This document shows positions 1-5,262 of a stretch of 8,721 bases of DNA, piece by piece. This DNA is from Cesiribacter sp. (GTDB lineage Bacteria; Bacteroidota; Bacteroidia; Cytophagales; Cyclobacteriaceae), in NCBI GenBank assembly GCA_030147305.1, contig JASLAE010000397.1, forward strand, positions 1 through 8,721, given 5' to 3'. Made by a program: the position numbers and the translations under genes. Below the pieces are notes generated by a model. That model had not been told where the DNA came from and ran no database searches. It saw only the letters and a list, made by a program, of their open reading frames with translations. Position 1 is the stretch's first letter. Every line of letters starts with the position of its first letter.

Positions 1-1016
1 CCAGTCGCTGCTTCTTTGATGTTATGTATTATCTGGATTACAACAATATCGGTACGCTTTCGGCCACTGGCCAACTACAAATAAAGCCAGATCCTGATGC
101 TACTTTTATAGAAAGCACTCCTGCTCCTAATACAAATCAGGATGGGTTATTGAGCTGGAATTTTGAAAACTTATACCCTACCGTGCAGCAAAGGGTATTG
201 CTTAAGTTTAGGATGCCCGGCGTACAATCCATAGGTGATACTTTAACTTTTTTTACAACAGCCTCTATATCAGGAACAGACATCATTGCCAGAGATACCC
301 TGGAGCAGATCATCACCTGCAGTTACGATCCCAACGACAAACAGGTCACTCCGGCCGGCATTGAAGAAGAACATTTTACATTAAAAAACAGCTGGCTGGA
401 TTATACCATTCGCTTTCAGAATACCGGCACCGACACGGCCTTTAATGTGGTATTGAGAGATACGCTGGACCTGAACCTTGACCTGAAAACCTTTGAGATC
501 CTGAGCAGCAGCCACAATATGCAGACCCTGCGCAAAGACCGGGCACTGGCTTTTCAATTCGATAACATCCTGCTGCCAGACAGCAACCGGAACGAGCCTG
601 AAAGCCATGGTTTTGTTCGCTACCGCATAAAAGCAAATCCAACGGTCGAAGAACATACAGTCATTGAGAACAAGGCTTATATCTTTTTTGACTACAATCC
701 TGCCATTGAGACTAATTCAACCTATAATACCCTGGTCACTACGCTTCCGCAGCGCCAGGTTAATGGCCTGGATAATGAGCAGCACACTGTAGCATTGTAT
801 CCCAATCCCACCAATGGTATGCTCAACTTAAAAAGCCTAACTCCGCTTACCGAAGTAAAAATCTATAATACAATGGGCAAGCTTATTTTCAAACAGCATT
901 TTAAAGACCATAGTATCCATCAGCAATTGCAGCTGGCTAAATTGCCAGCCGGGATGTACTTGATCAGCATCAGCGCTGGAGAAATGGAAGAAAGGCAGCG
1001 GTTAGTCAAGTATTAA
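1..1016 (+). CDS. Secreted protein with C-terminal T9SS type A sorting domain (5'-truncated)
   Basis: This is the C-terminal part of a large exported protein. The frame is open to the left edge (first full codon at base 3), and the residues before the ATG at 24 (ending FFDV) continue the same beta-sandwich pattern, so that ATG is almost certainly internal. Counting from it, residues 1-95 form a DUF11-like sandwich. Residues about 99-240 carry the motifs SYDPNDKQVTP, YTIRFQNTGTDTAFNV, RDTL, LPDSN, ESHGFVRYRIK and FFDYNPAIETN, which I recognise as a domain common just before T9SS tails (probably DUF7619). Residues 259-330 are a Por secretion-tail domain: YPNPTNGMLNL, a VKIYNTMGKLI strand, LPAGMYLISI, and the terminal RLVKY. 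By family knowledge, this tail directs transfer across the outer membrane by the type IX system, after which it is removed and the protein is anchored to the surface or released. The enzymatic or adhesive part would lie upstream of the window, so substrate and role are unknown. No terminator follows. Confidence 0.9.
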   Translation, partial: SRCFFDVMYYLDYNNIGTLSATGQLQIKPDPDATFIESTPAPNTNQDGLLSWNFENLYPTVQQRVLLKFRMPGVQSIGDTLTFFTTASISGTDIIARDTLEQIITCSYDPNDKQVTPAGIEEEHFTLKNSWLDYTIRFQNTGTDTAFNVVLRDTLDLNLDLKTFEILSSSHNMQTLRKDRALAFQFDNILLPDSNRNEPESHGFVRYRIKANPTVEEHTVIENKAYIFFDYNPAIETNSTYNTLVTTLPQRQVNGLDNEQHTVALYPNPTNGMLNLKSLTPLTEVKIYNTMGKLIFKQHFKDHSIHQQLQLAKLPAGMYLISISAGEMEERQRLVKY

Positions 1017-1047
1017 AAATTAGTGGCTTACCCTCGCTTTTTTAATT

Positions 1048-1055
1048 TAATTTTG
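1048..1055 (+). promoter_or_regulatory. Candidate -7 promoter element (TAATTTTG) for the lipoprotein gene
   Basis: TAATTTTG matches the Bacteroidota -7 consensus TAnnTTTG exactly. It lies in the gap after the T9SS gene and would start a transcript near 1062, giving a leader of about 80 nt before the lipoprotein ATG at 1144. No good TTTG -33 partner is present at 19-21 bp upstream, so the call rests on the -7 box alone. Confidence 0.4.
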
Positions 1056-1103
1056 AGACAACTGTTTTTCAATCCCATCGCTTCGCTGTATAATCACAAA
1101 CAA

Positions 1104-1117
1104 AACGATTGTTATCT
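1104..1117 (+). repeat. Shared 14-bp sequence AACGATTGTTATCT, copy 1
   Basis: The same 14 bases occur again at 6615-6628. This copy lies in the leader of the DUF3347 lipoprotein gene. A reverse-oriented partial copy (AATCGTTAT, 1137-1145) overlaps that gene's start codon, so AACGATT at 1104-1110 and AATCGTT at 1137-1143 could also pair in RNA right up to the ATG. The function is unknown; it could be a shared regulator site or chance. Confidence 0.35.
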
Positions 1118-1143
1118 CATTAACTTATTATAGTCTAATCGTT

Positions 1144-1803
1144 ATGAAGAAAAGTCTCATTTTTGTATCAGCCTTGGTTAGCATGTTTGCTTTTTCTGCC
1201 TGCGATAGCAAATCATCCGAAAATGGAACGGCGAGCCAGGAACAGCCTAGCCATCACAGTAGCGAAACATCCAATAGCAATAGTAATGGCACTGCTATGA
1301 GTCGCGAAGAACATATTAAGCTGGTAAAAGCGGAAGAAGTACAGGCGTTTGATCAGGTAAACGAGGCAACTAAAGTAGGTATCACCAAGCTTACGGAACA
1401 GTATCTTCTAATGAAAGAATCTTTAGTTGCCTCCAATGCACAACAGGCCAGTGATGCTGCCAAGAGCATGCAGGCCAGTCTGGAAGAACTAAAAGGGATA
1501 GCACTGGAAGCAAGTCAGAAAACTTTTCTTCAGGAGCGAAGCCAGTCAATAGCAACGCACCTCCAGCAAATAGTGGGTACAGAAGATATTCTCCAGCAAC
1601 GTACGCATTTTGCGCAAATGAGTAAACCATTCACTGAACTGGTAAGTGCTTTTGGCACTGGTAAAGGATCACTCTATTATCAATTCTGTCCTATGGCATT
1701 TGATAACAAAGGCGGCTACTGGCTGAGCGAAAGCAAGGAAATTAGAAACCCATTTTATCCGGAAGAAATGCTTACCTGTGGACGGGTTGCCAGGGAGTTA
1801 TAA
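1144..1803 (+). CDS. DUF3347 domain-containing lipoprotein
   Basis: A 219-residue protein with a type II signal peptide: MKK, a hydrophobic stretch (residues 4-17), then the lipobox FSAC with Cys20 as the lipidated residue. A low-complexity Ser/Asn/Gln/Glu linker (residues 21-52) follows. Residues about 75-219 match DUF3347: a helical region (YLLMKESLVASNAQQASDA, later DILQQRTHFAQMSKPFTELV) and the signature end LYYQFCPMAF, GGYWLSESKEIRNPF and MLTCG. The conserved CPM and CG motifs (Cys182, Met184, Cys212) suggest metal binding. From family knowledge, this domain appears alone in Bacteroidota lipoproteins and attached to metal-efflux adaptor proteins, but no metal-resistance genes are visible here. 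It is expected in the periplasm, anchored to the outer or inner membrane. It appears monocistronic, with a possible promoter at 1048-1055 and a hairpin over its stop codon. The ATG at 1144 is supported because the signal peptide begins there. Confidence 0.85.
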   Translation: MKKSLIFVSALVSMFAFSACDSKSSENGTASQEQPSHHSSETSNSNSNGTAMSREEHIKLVKAEEVQAFDQVNEATKVGITKLTEQYLLMKESLVASNAQQASDAAKSMQASLEELKGIALEASQKTFLQERSQSIATHLQQIVGTEDILQQRTHFAQMSKPFTELVSAFGTGKGSLYYQFCPMAFDNKGGYWLSESKEIRNPFYPEEMLTCGRVAREL

Positions 1804-1825
1804 CAGCAGGCTAACTTCTGCTGTT
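1802..1825 (+). terminator. Hairpin overlapping the lipoprotein stop codon (weak terminator)
   Basis: AACAGCAG (1802-1809) and CTGCTGTT (1818-1825) form a perfect 8-bp stem around an 8-nt loop. It begins in the stop codon of the DUF3347 gene. No T-run follows (the next bases are CTATCCTTTAA), so it may protect the mRNA 3' end rather than terminate transcription efficiently. Confidence 0.45.
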
Positions 1826-2050
1826 CTATCCTTTAAGGAACCCCTAACTAACACACTTATATTTTAAACATGATCGAAGCAAGCCTGACACAAGATCAAC
1901 AACAACGGGTGACATTTTGCTGTTTTCCTCTAAGGCATGGCTGAGCTAAACGGAACAGGCAAAATAACGGAGCCATTTAGACTTTTTTACGCTGTTTTAT
2001 GTTAGAACAGTAATGACTCAGCGGGCAATTTTGCCCTGGAGTCTTTTTTT
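1826..2050 (+). other. Gene-free structured segment between the lipoprotein gene and yceD
   Basis: No convincing coding sequence is present; the only small frame with an ATG (1870-1944, 24 codons plus stop) has no recognisable features. The + strand can fold into several hairpins. A long imperfect stem pairs 1914-1926 with 1952-1965 (ATTTTGC/GCAAAAT, then TGTT/AACA after one bulged base). A second stem pairs 1992-1999 with 2003-2010 (CTGTTTTA/TAGAACAG, one G-U pair). The terminator at 2015-2050 follows. AGACT (1979-1983) can also pair with AGTCT (2040-2044), competing with the terminator base. This could be a small RNA or an extended 3' UTR of the lipoprotein mRNA. I do not recognise a known RNA family. 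Confidence 0.35.
2015..2050 (+). terminator. Intrinsic terminator upstream of yceD
   Basis: GACTC (2015-2019) pairs with GAGTC (2039-2043), and inside this GGGCA pairs with TGCCC (2023-2027 with 2032-2036). The stem is followed directly by seven T residues (2044-2050). It ends whatever transcript enters from the left, so yceD needs its own promoter. Confidence 0.75.
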
Positions 2051-2066
2051 ATCTGAAAACTATTCA

Positions 2067-2074
2067 TAACTTTG
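2067..2074 (+). promoter_or_regulatory. -7 promoter element (TAACTTTG) for yceD-rpmF
   Basis: TAACTTTG matches the Bacteroidota -7 consensus TAnnTTTG exactly and sits 15 bp before the yceD ATG, so the leader would be only about 10 nt. The -33 position falls in the T-run of the preceding terminator (TTTT, about 20 bp upstream, three of four matches to TTTG). Terminator and promoter are therefore packed back to back. Confidence 0.6.
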
Positions 2075-2089
2075 CAACCTTAATTCGGG

Positions 2090-2662
2090 ATGAAGAGCAA
2101 AAAGACCTGGGAACTGTACGATATAGACGTTTATCGACTCCCAAATGGCGAACATTTCTTTGAAATGCCGATAGATGAAGCGTTCTTTAGTTTGTTTGAT
2201 TATGGACTGCTGGAAACTGGCACGGGTATGGCCAAGGTTCGCCTGGTAAAATCCGAAACCATGATGACGGTGTATGCCGATGTGATGGGTTCGGTAGAAC
2301 TTACCTGCGACCGTAGCCTTGAAAAGTATCCTGAACCTGTAGATATATCCGAAGTGCTGTATATTAAGTATGGCGACGAGGAAGAAGCGCTGGAAGATGA
2401 CCTGCTGGTGATTACCCATCACACCCAGAAAATTAACCTGGCGCAGTTTCTATACGAAATCATTGGTGCTTCGCTGCCCATGAAGAAAATACATCCGGAT
2501 TACCGCCGCGAAGATGACGATGATCTGGAAGATGACAGCGAAGGCACAGTGGTTTACAGCAGCCAGGCAACAGACCCGGACGCAGAAGCAGGAGACGAAG
2601 CAGCAGAAGATGGCATAGCAGATCCTCGCTGGGAAGTCCTGAAAAATTTACGTGATAATTGA
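2090..2662 (+). CDS. DUF177/YceD family protein (large ribosomal subunit accumulation protein)
   Basis: A 190-residue acidic protein of the DUF177 family, identified by the position immediately before rpmF and by motifs typical of Bacteroidota members: GEHFFEMPIDEAFFSLFDYGLLE (residues 20-42), GSVELTCDRSLEKYPEPV (67-84), LYIKYGDEE (90-98), INLAQFLYEIIGASLPMKKIHPD (115-137), and a C-terminal DPRWEVLKNL (178-187). In plants and E. coli the family is linked to 23S rRNA processing and large-subunit assembly; the exact action is not known. Two features are unusual. The family's usual CxRC pair here reads CDRS, so only the first Cys (73) is kept. The region between the helix and the DPRW motif is a strongly acidic, probably disordered linker (residues 140-175). 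The gene is followed after 21 nt by rpmF, so the two are surely co-transcribed. The -7 element at 2067-2074 supports the ATG at 2090. Confidence 0.85.
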   Translation: MKSKKTWELYDIDVYRLPNGEHFFEMPIDEAFFSLFDYGLLETGTGMAKVRLVKSETMMTVYADVMGSVELTCDRSLEKYPEPVDISEVLYIKYGDEEEALEDDLLVITHHTQKINLAQFLYEIIGASLPMKKIHPDYRREDDDDLEDDSEGTVVYSSQATDPDAEAGDEAAEDGIADPRWEVLKNLRDN

Positions 2663-2683
2663 TTTTATATAAACGGATAGAAA

Positions 2684-2875
2684 ATGGCGCATCCTAAACG
2701 CAGACATTCATCAACCCGCAGAGATAAGCGCAGAACGCATTATAAAGCAGAACCACGCAATGTCGCTGTATGTCAGGTAACCGGCGAGACCCACCTGTGG
2801 CACCGTGCGTACTGGCATGAGGGTAAACTGTACTACAAAGGACAGGTAGTACTGGAAAAAGAAGTATTGGCATAA
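2684..2875 (+). CDS. rpmF: Large ribosomal subunit protein bL32
   Basis: A 63-residue, very basic protein. It starts MAHPKRRHSSTRRDKRRTHY, the characteristic rRNA-binding extension of bL32, and continues VCQVTGETHLWHRAYWHEGKLYYKGQVV. L32 binds 23S rRNA near the exit side of the large subunit. The canonical zinc ribbon with two CxxC pairs is not present: only Cys30 remains and the second pair is replaced by the HRAYWHEGK segment. This matches the C-minus form I associate with many Bacteroidota, so it is not a defect. The gene lies 21 nt after yceD and is closed by the terminator at 2893-2929, giving a two-gene unit that pairs a ribosome assembly factor with a ribosomal protein. Confidence 0.96.
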   Translation: MAHPKRRHSSTRRDKRRTHYKAEPRNVAVCQVTGETHLWHRAYWHEGKLYYKGQVVLEKEVLA

Positions 2876-2892
2876 GCCACTTAAATTTTATT

Positions 2893-2929
2893 AAGAGCCT
2901 TATACCGGCGGTGTATAAGGCTCTTTTTT
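2893..2929 (+). terminator. Strong intrinsic terminator after rpmF
   Basis: AAGAGCCTTATAC (2893-2905) and GTATAAGGCTCTT (2913-2925) form a perfect 13-bp stem with a 7-nt loop, running into a T-run (2924-2929). The A-run complementary to it is short, so it probably acts mainly on the + strand. It separates yceD-rpmF from the fabH operon. Confidence 0.93.
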
Positions 2930-2972
2930 GTAGTATTACCTGAACCAAAAGAATGGCGACTGTTTCAGCCGC

Positions 2973-3004
2973 TTTGCTTCTTTGGCAATCAATGTCCATT
3001 TTTG
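2973..3004 (+). promoter_or_regulatory. Candidate promoter of the fabH-efp-accBC operon
   Basis: TTTG at 2973-2976 is followed after exactly 20 bp by CATTTTTG (2997-3004). This fits the Bacteroidota pattern TTTG-N19-21-TAnnTTTG with one mismatch (C for the first T). Transcription would begin near 3010, leaving a leader of about 50 nt before fabH. Its place just after the rpmF terminator makes a promoter here necessary. Confidence 0.5.
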
Positions 3005-3060
3005 CAGAATACTAGCTAGCTTGGTTCTCTGGTAAGCCACCACAGATACAGGCAACAAGC

Positions 3061-4077
3061 ATGGACGAAATCCAACACATGAGCAAGATCAGAGCTGCAA
3101 TTACGGGAGTACAGGGCTACGTGCCTGACTATGTGCTCACCAATCAGGAACTTGAGAAAATGGTGGATACCACCGACGAGTGGATAACCTCCCGTACAGG
3201 GGTTAGGGAAAGACATATTCTGAAAGGTGAAGGTAAGGGTTCTTCGGTCATGGGAATTGAGGCAGTTAAAGGCCTGCTGAAAAAGACGAATACCGACCCT
3301 AAAGAAATAGATCTGCTAATCTGTGCCACGGTTACACCAGACATGGTGTTTCCGGCAACAGCAAATCTGATTACTGATGCCATTGGTGCAACCAATGCCT
3401 TTAGCTATGATTTAGGTGCAGCCTGTAGCGGATTTTTATATGCACTTACAACGGGGGCTCAGTTTGTTGAATCCGGGCGTTATAAAAAAGTAGTCATCGT
3501 GGGCACCGACAAAATGTCGTCCATTGTAGACTATACCGACCGCACAACCTGTATTATTTTTGGCGATGGCGCAGGTGCAGTTATGCTGGAGCCCTCTCTG
3601 GAGGGCATTGGCATCATGGACCATATTTTGCGCAGCGACGGTTCGGGCATGCAGCACCTGCATATGAAAGCAGGCGGCAGCAGAAAACCTGCCTCGGTGG
3701 AAACAGTAATGGCCAAAGAACATTTTGTTTACCAGGAAGGCTCGGCAGTCTTTAAATTTGCCGTTACCAACATGGCAGATGTTTCTGCCGAGATCATGGA
3801 AAAAAATGGTCTGAAAGGTCATGATGTTTCATGGCTGGTGCCACACCAGGCGAATAAACGCATCATCGATGCCACGGCTAACCGCATGGGCGTTGGGTAT
3901 GAAAAAGTAATGCTGAACATTCACCGGTATGGCAACACTACCAGCGGCACGATTCCCCTTTGTCTATGGGATTATGAACAACAGCTTAAAAAAGGAGACA
4001 ACCTGATTTTAGCAGCCTTTGGTGGTGGGTTTACCTGGGGCTCCATATGGGTAAAATGGGCCTACGACCCGAAATAA
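3061..4077 (+). CDS. fabH: Beta-ketoacyl-ACP synthase III (FabH)
   Basis: FabH condenses acetyl-CoA, or a branched acyl-CoA, with malonyl-ACP to start type II fatty acid synthesis in the cytosol. The full catalytic triad is visible: Cys122 in GAACSGF, His262 in VPHQAN and Asn292 in YGNTTSGTIP. Other thiolase-fold motifs are DEWITSRTGVRER (residues 39-51), FGDGAGAVML (167-176) and the C-terminal AAFGGGFTWGS. The length of 338 is slightly above the usual 317-335. The ATG at 3061 is the first possible start, but the ATG at 3079 (MSKIRAAITGV) aligns better with the usual N-terminus, so the real start may be seven codons in; neither has a clear Shine-Dalgarno site. It is the first gene of a unit with efp, accB and accC. 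Primer preference cannot be read from the sequence, but a branched-chain primer role is common in Bacteroidota. Confidence 0.96.
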   Translation: MDEIQHMSKIRAAITGVQGYVPDYVLTNQELEKMVDTTDEWITSRTGVRERHILKGEGKGSSVMGIEAVKGLLKKTNTDPKEIDLLICATVTPDMVFPATANLITDAIGATNAFSYDLGAACSGFLYALTTGAQFVESGRYKKVVIVGTDKMSSIVDYTDRTTCIIFGDGAGAVMLEPSLEGIGIMDHILRSDGSGMQHLHMKAGGSRKPASVETVMAKEHFVYQEGSAVFKFAVTNMADVSAEIMEKNGLKGHDVSWLVPHQANKRIIDATANRMGVGYEKVMLNIHRYGNTTSGTIPLCLWDYEQQLKKGDNLILAAFGGGFTWGSIWVKWAYDPK

Positions 4078-4140
4078 GACAAACACTTTTTGTAATTGAG
4101 GTTAAAAGACTAACTTAAGCAGGATTTTCTACTATTTCCC

Positions 4141-4707
4141 ATGGCATCTACTGCAGATTTCCGTAACGGGCTTACCATTGAATTCAACAATGACCTGTAT
4201 TCAATTATTGAGTTTCAACACGTAAAACCAGGCAAAGGCGCCGCGTTTGTACGCACAAAACTCAAGAGTGTAACGACCGGAAAAGTAATTGAAAACACTT
4301 TCTCATCAGGAACCCGTGTTACAACGGCCCGTATTGAGAAAAGACCCCACCAGTTCCTGTATAAAGATGATTTTGGTTTCCATTTTATGGACAGCGAATC
4401 TTTTGAGCAGGTAACCCTGGAAGAATCTAAAATTGAAGCAGCACACCTGCTCAAAGACGGTCAGGAGGTAGATATTCTTTACCATGCCGAAACCGAAACT
4501 CCCCTGAGCTGTGAGCTGCCGCCATTTGTGGTATTGCAGGTTACCTATACAGAACCTGGTATTCGTGGCGATACCGCTACCAGCACTTTCAAACCAGCTA
4601 CCCTGGAAACAGGCGCTATTATACAGGTTCCCCTTTTTATTGATCAGGACGAAGTGATCAGGGTAGATACCCGCACCAATTCCTATTCCGAACGTGTAAA
4701 GAAATAA
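4141..4707 (+). CDS. efp: Translation elongation factor P
   Basis: EF-P is a tRNA-shaped factor that enters the ribosomal E site and relieves stalling at consecutive prolines. The 188-residue length is standard. The N-terminal KOW-like domain carries the tip loop KPGKGAAFVRTKLK, where Lys32 takes the position of the lysine modified in E. coli. The OB domains follow, with FMDSESFEQVTL (residues 82-93), PLSCELPPFVVLQVTYTEPG and the signature GDTATSTFKPATLETGAIIQVPLFI, then VDTRTNSYSERVK at the end. The modification type cannot be told from this window; no epmA or epmB is visible. It lies 63 nt after fabH without a terminator between, and its stop is only 2 nt before the accB start, so it is co-transcribed and probably translationally coupled with accB. 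Confidence 0.97.
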   Translation: MASTADFRNGLTIEFNNDLYSIIEFQHVKPGKGAAFVRTKLKSVTTGKVIENTFSSGTRVTTARIEKRPHQFLYKDDFGFHFMDSESFEQVTLEESKIEAAHLLKDGQEVDILYHAETETPLSCELPPFVVLQVTYTEPGIRGDTATSTFKPATLETGAIIQVPLFIDQDEVIRVDTRTNSYSERVKK

Positions 4708-4709
4708 CC

Positions 4710-5204
4710 ATGAAACCACAGGAAATTCAGGAACTCATAGACTTCATCTCCAAATCCGGACTCGATGAAGTAAACATTGAAACCAGCGATTTTAAAATTG
4801 CCGTTAAAAAACACTCTGCAGCCCCGGCTGTGGCTGAACCGCGTCCTGCTGCCGGCGCTGCCCAGTACCTGACCAACGCACCTGCGCCACAGGCACCTGC
4901 GCCCCAACCATCAGAGCAGGCAGGCGGTGCAGCCAAAAATACTGAGGACAACACCAGCAAACGTTATAAAGAAGTTAAATCGCCTATGATTGGCACCTTC
5001 TATCGTTCCGCAAACCCGGATTCACCTTCGTTTGTGAATGTGGGCGATACCATCAAAGCGGGTCAGACTGTGTGCATCATTGAAGCCATGAAGCTTTTCA
5101 ATGAGATTGAGGCAGACTTTGGCGGAACTGTGGTAAAAGTGCTGGTAGACAACGCTACCCCAGTAGAGTATGATCAGCCTTTATTCCTGGTAGATCCCGC
5201 TTAA
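4710..5204 (+). CDS. accB: Biotin carboxyl carrier protein of acetyl-CoA carboxylase
   Basis: AccB carries the biotin that shuttles CO2 from biotin carboxylase to the carboxyltransferase, making malonyl-CoA. The protein has 164 residues. An N-terminal helical and strand region (residues 1-34, EIQELIDFISKSGLDEVNIE) contacts AccC. A flexible Ala/Pro-rich linker spans about 35-85. The biotinyl domain (88-164) includes SPMIGTFYRSANPDSPSFV, which contains the thumb loop typical of acetyl-CoA carboxylase carriers, and the biotin site EAMKL with Lys128. The start two bases after the efp stop is supported by the family N-terminus. accC follows after 58 nt that contain nested inverted repeats. accA and accD are not in this window and must lie elsewhere. 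Confidence 0.97.
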   Translation: MKPQEIQELIDFISKSGLDEVNIETSDFKIAVKKHSAAPAVAEPRPAAGAAQYLTNAPAPQAPAPQPSEQAGGAAKNTEDNTSKRYKEVKSPMIGTFYRSANPDSPSFVNVGDTIKAGQTVCIIEAMKLFNEIEADFGGTVVKVLVDNATPVEYDQPLFLVDPA

Positions 5205-5243
5205 GTAATTTATTGCCAATTGGCAGTATGGTAAAATACTTAA
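5201..5243. promoter_or_regulatory. Nested inverted repeats between accB and accC (possible operator or RNA hairpin)
   Basis: The perfect 12-bp palindrome TGCCAATTGGCA (5214-5225) lies inside a second inverted repeat, TTAAGTA (5201-5207) and TACTTAA (5237-5243). The outer left arm overlaps the accB stop codon. The palindrome has the form of a dimeric-regulator site, and the arrangement could also fold in mRNA and alter the accB to accC ratio. There is no T-run, so it is not a terminator. The binding factor is unknown. Confidence 0.4.
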
Positions 5244-5262
5244 TCATCATCAACTTAGCCTC

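Noticed and set aside
1870..1944. Small + strand frame of 24 codons starting ATG ATC GAA
   Set aside because: It has no recognisable motif, signal or hydrophobic segment, and overlaps a predicted RNA stem. Its length is within chance expectation.
2694..2999. 101-residue minus-strand open frame across rpmF
   Set aside because: It lies mostly antisense to rpmF and runs through the rpmF terminator; the composition is that of a shadow frame, with no family resemblance.
3012..3021. Short palindromes CTAGCTAG and AGCTAGCT in the fabH leader
   Set aside because: Eight-base self-complementary runs are common by chance, and nothing else supports an operator.
4079..4093. Small hairpin ACAAA/TTTGT just after fabH
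   Set aside because: A 5-bp AT-rich stem is unstable and no T-run follows; fabH and efp are better read as one unit.
4306..4719. 137-residue minus-strand open frame across efp
   Set aside because: It is fully antisense to a highly conserved gene and matches no known protein.
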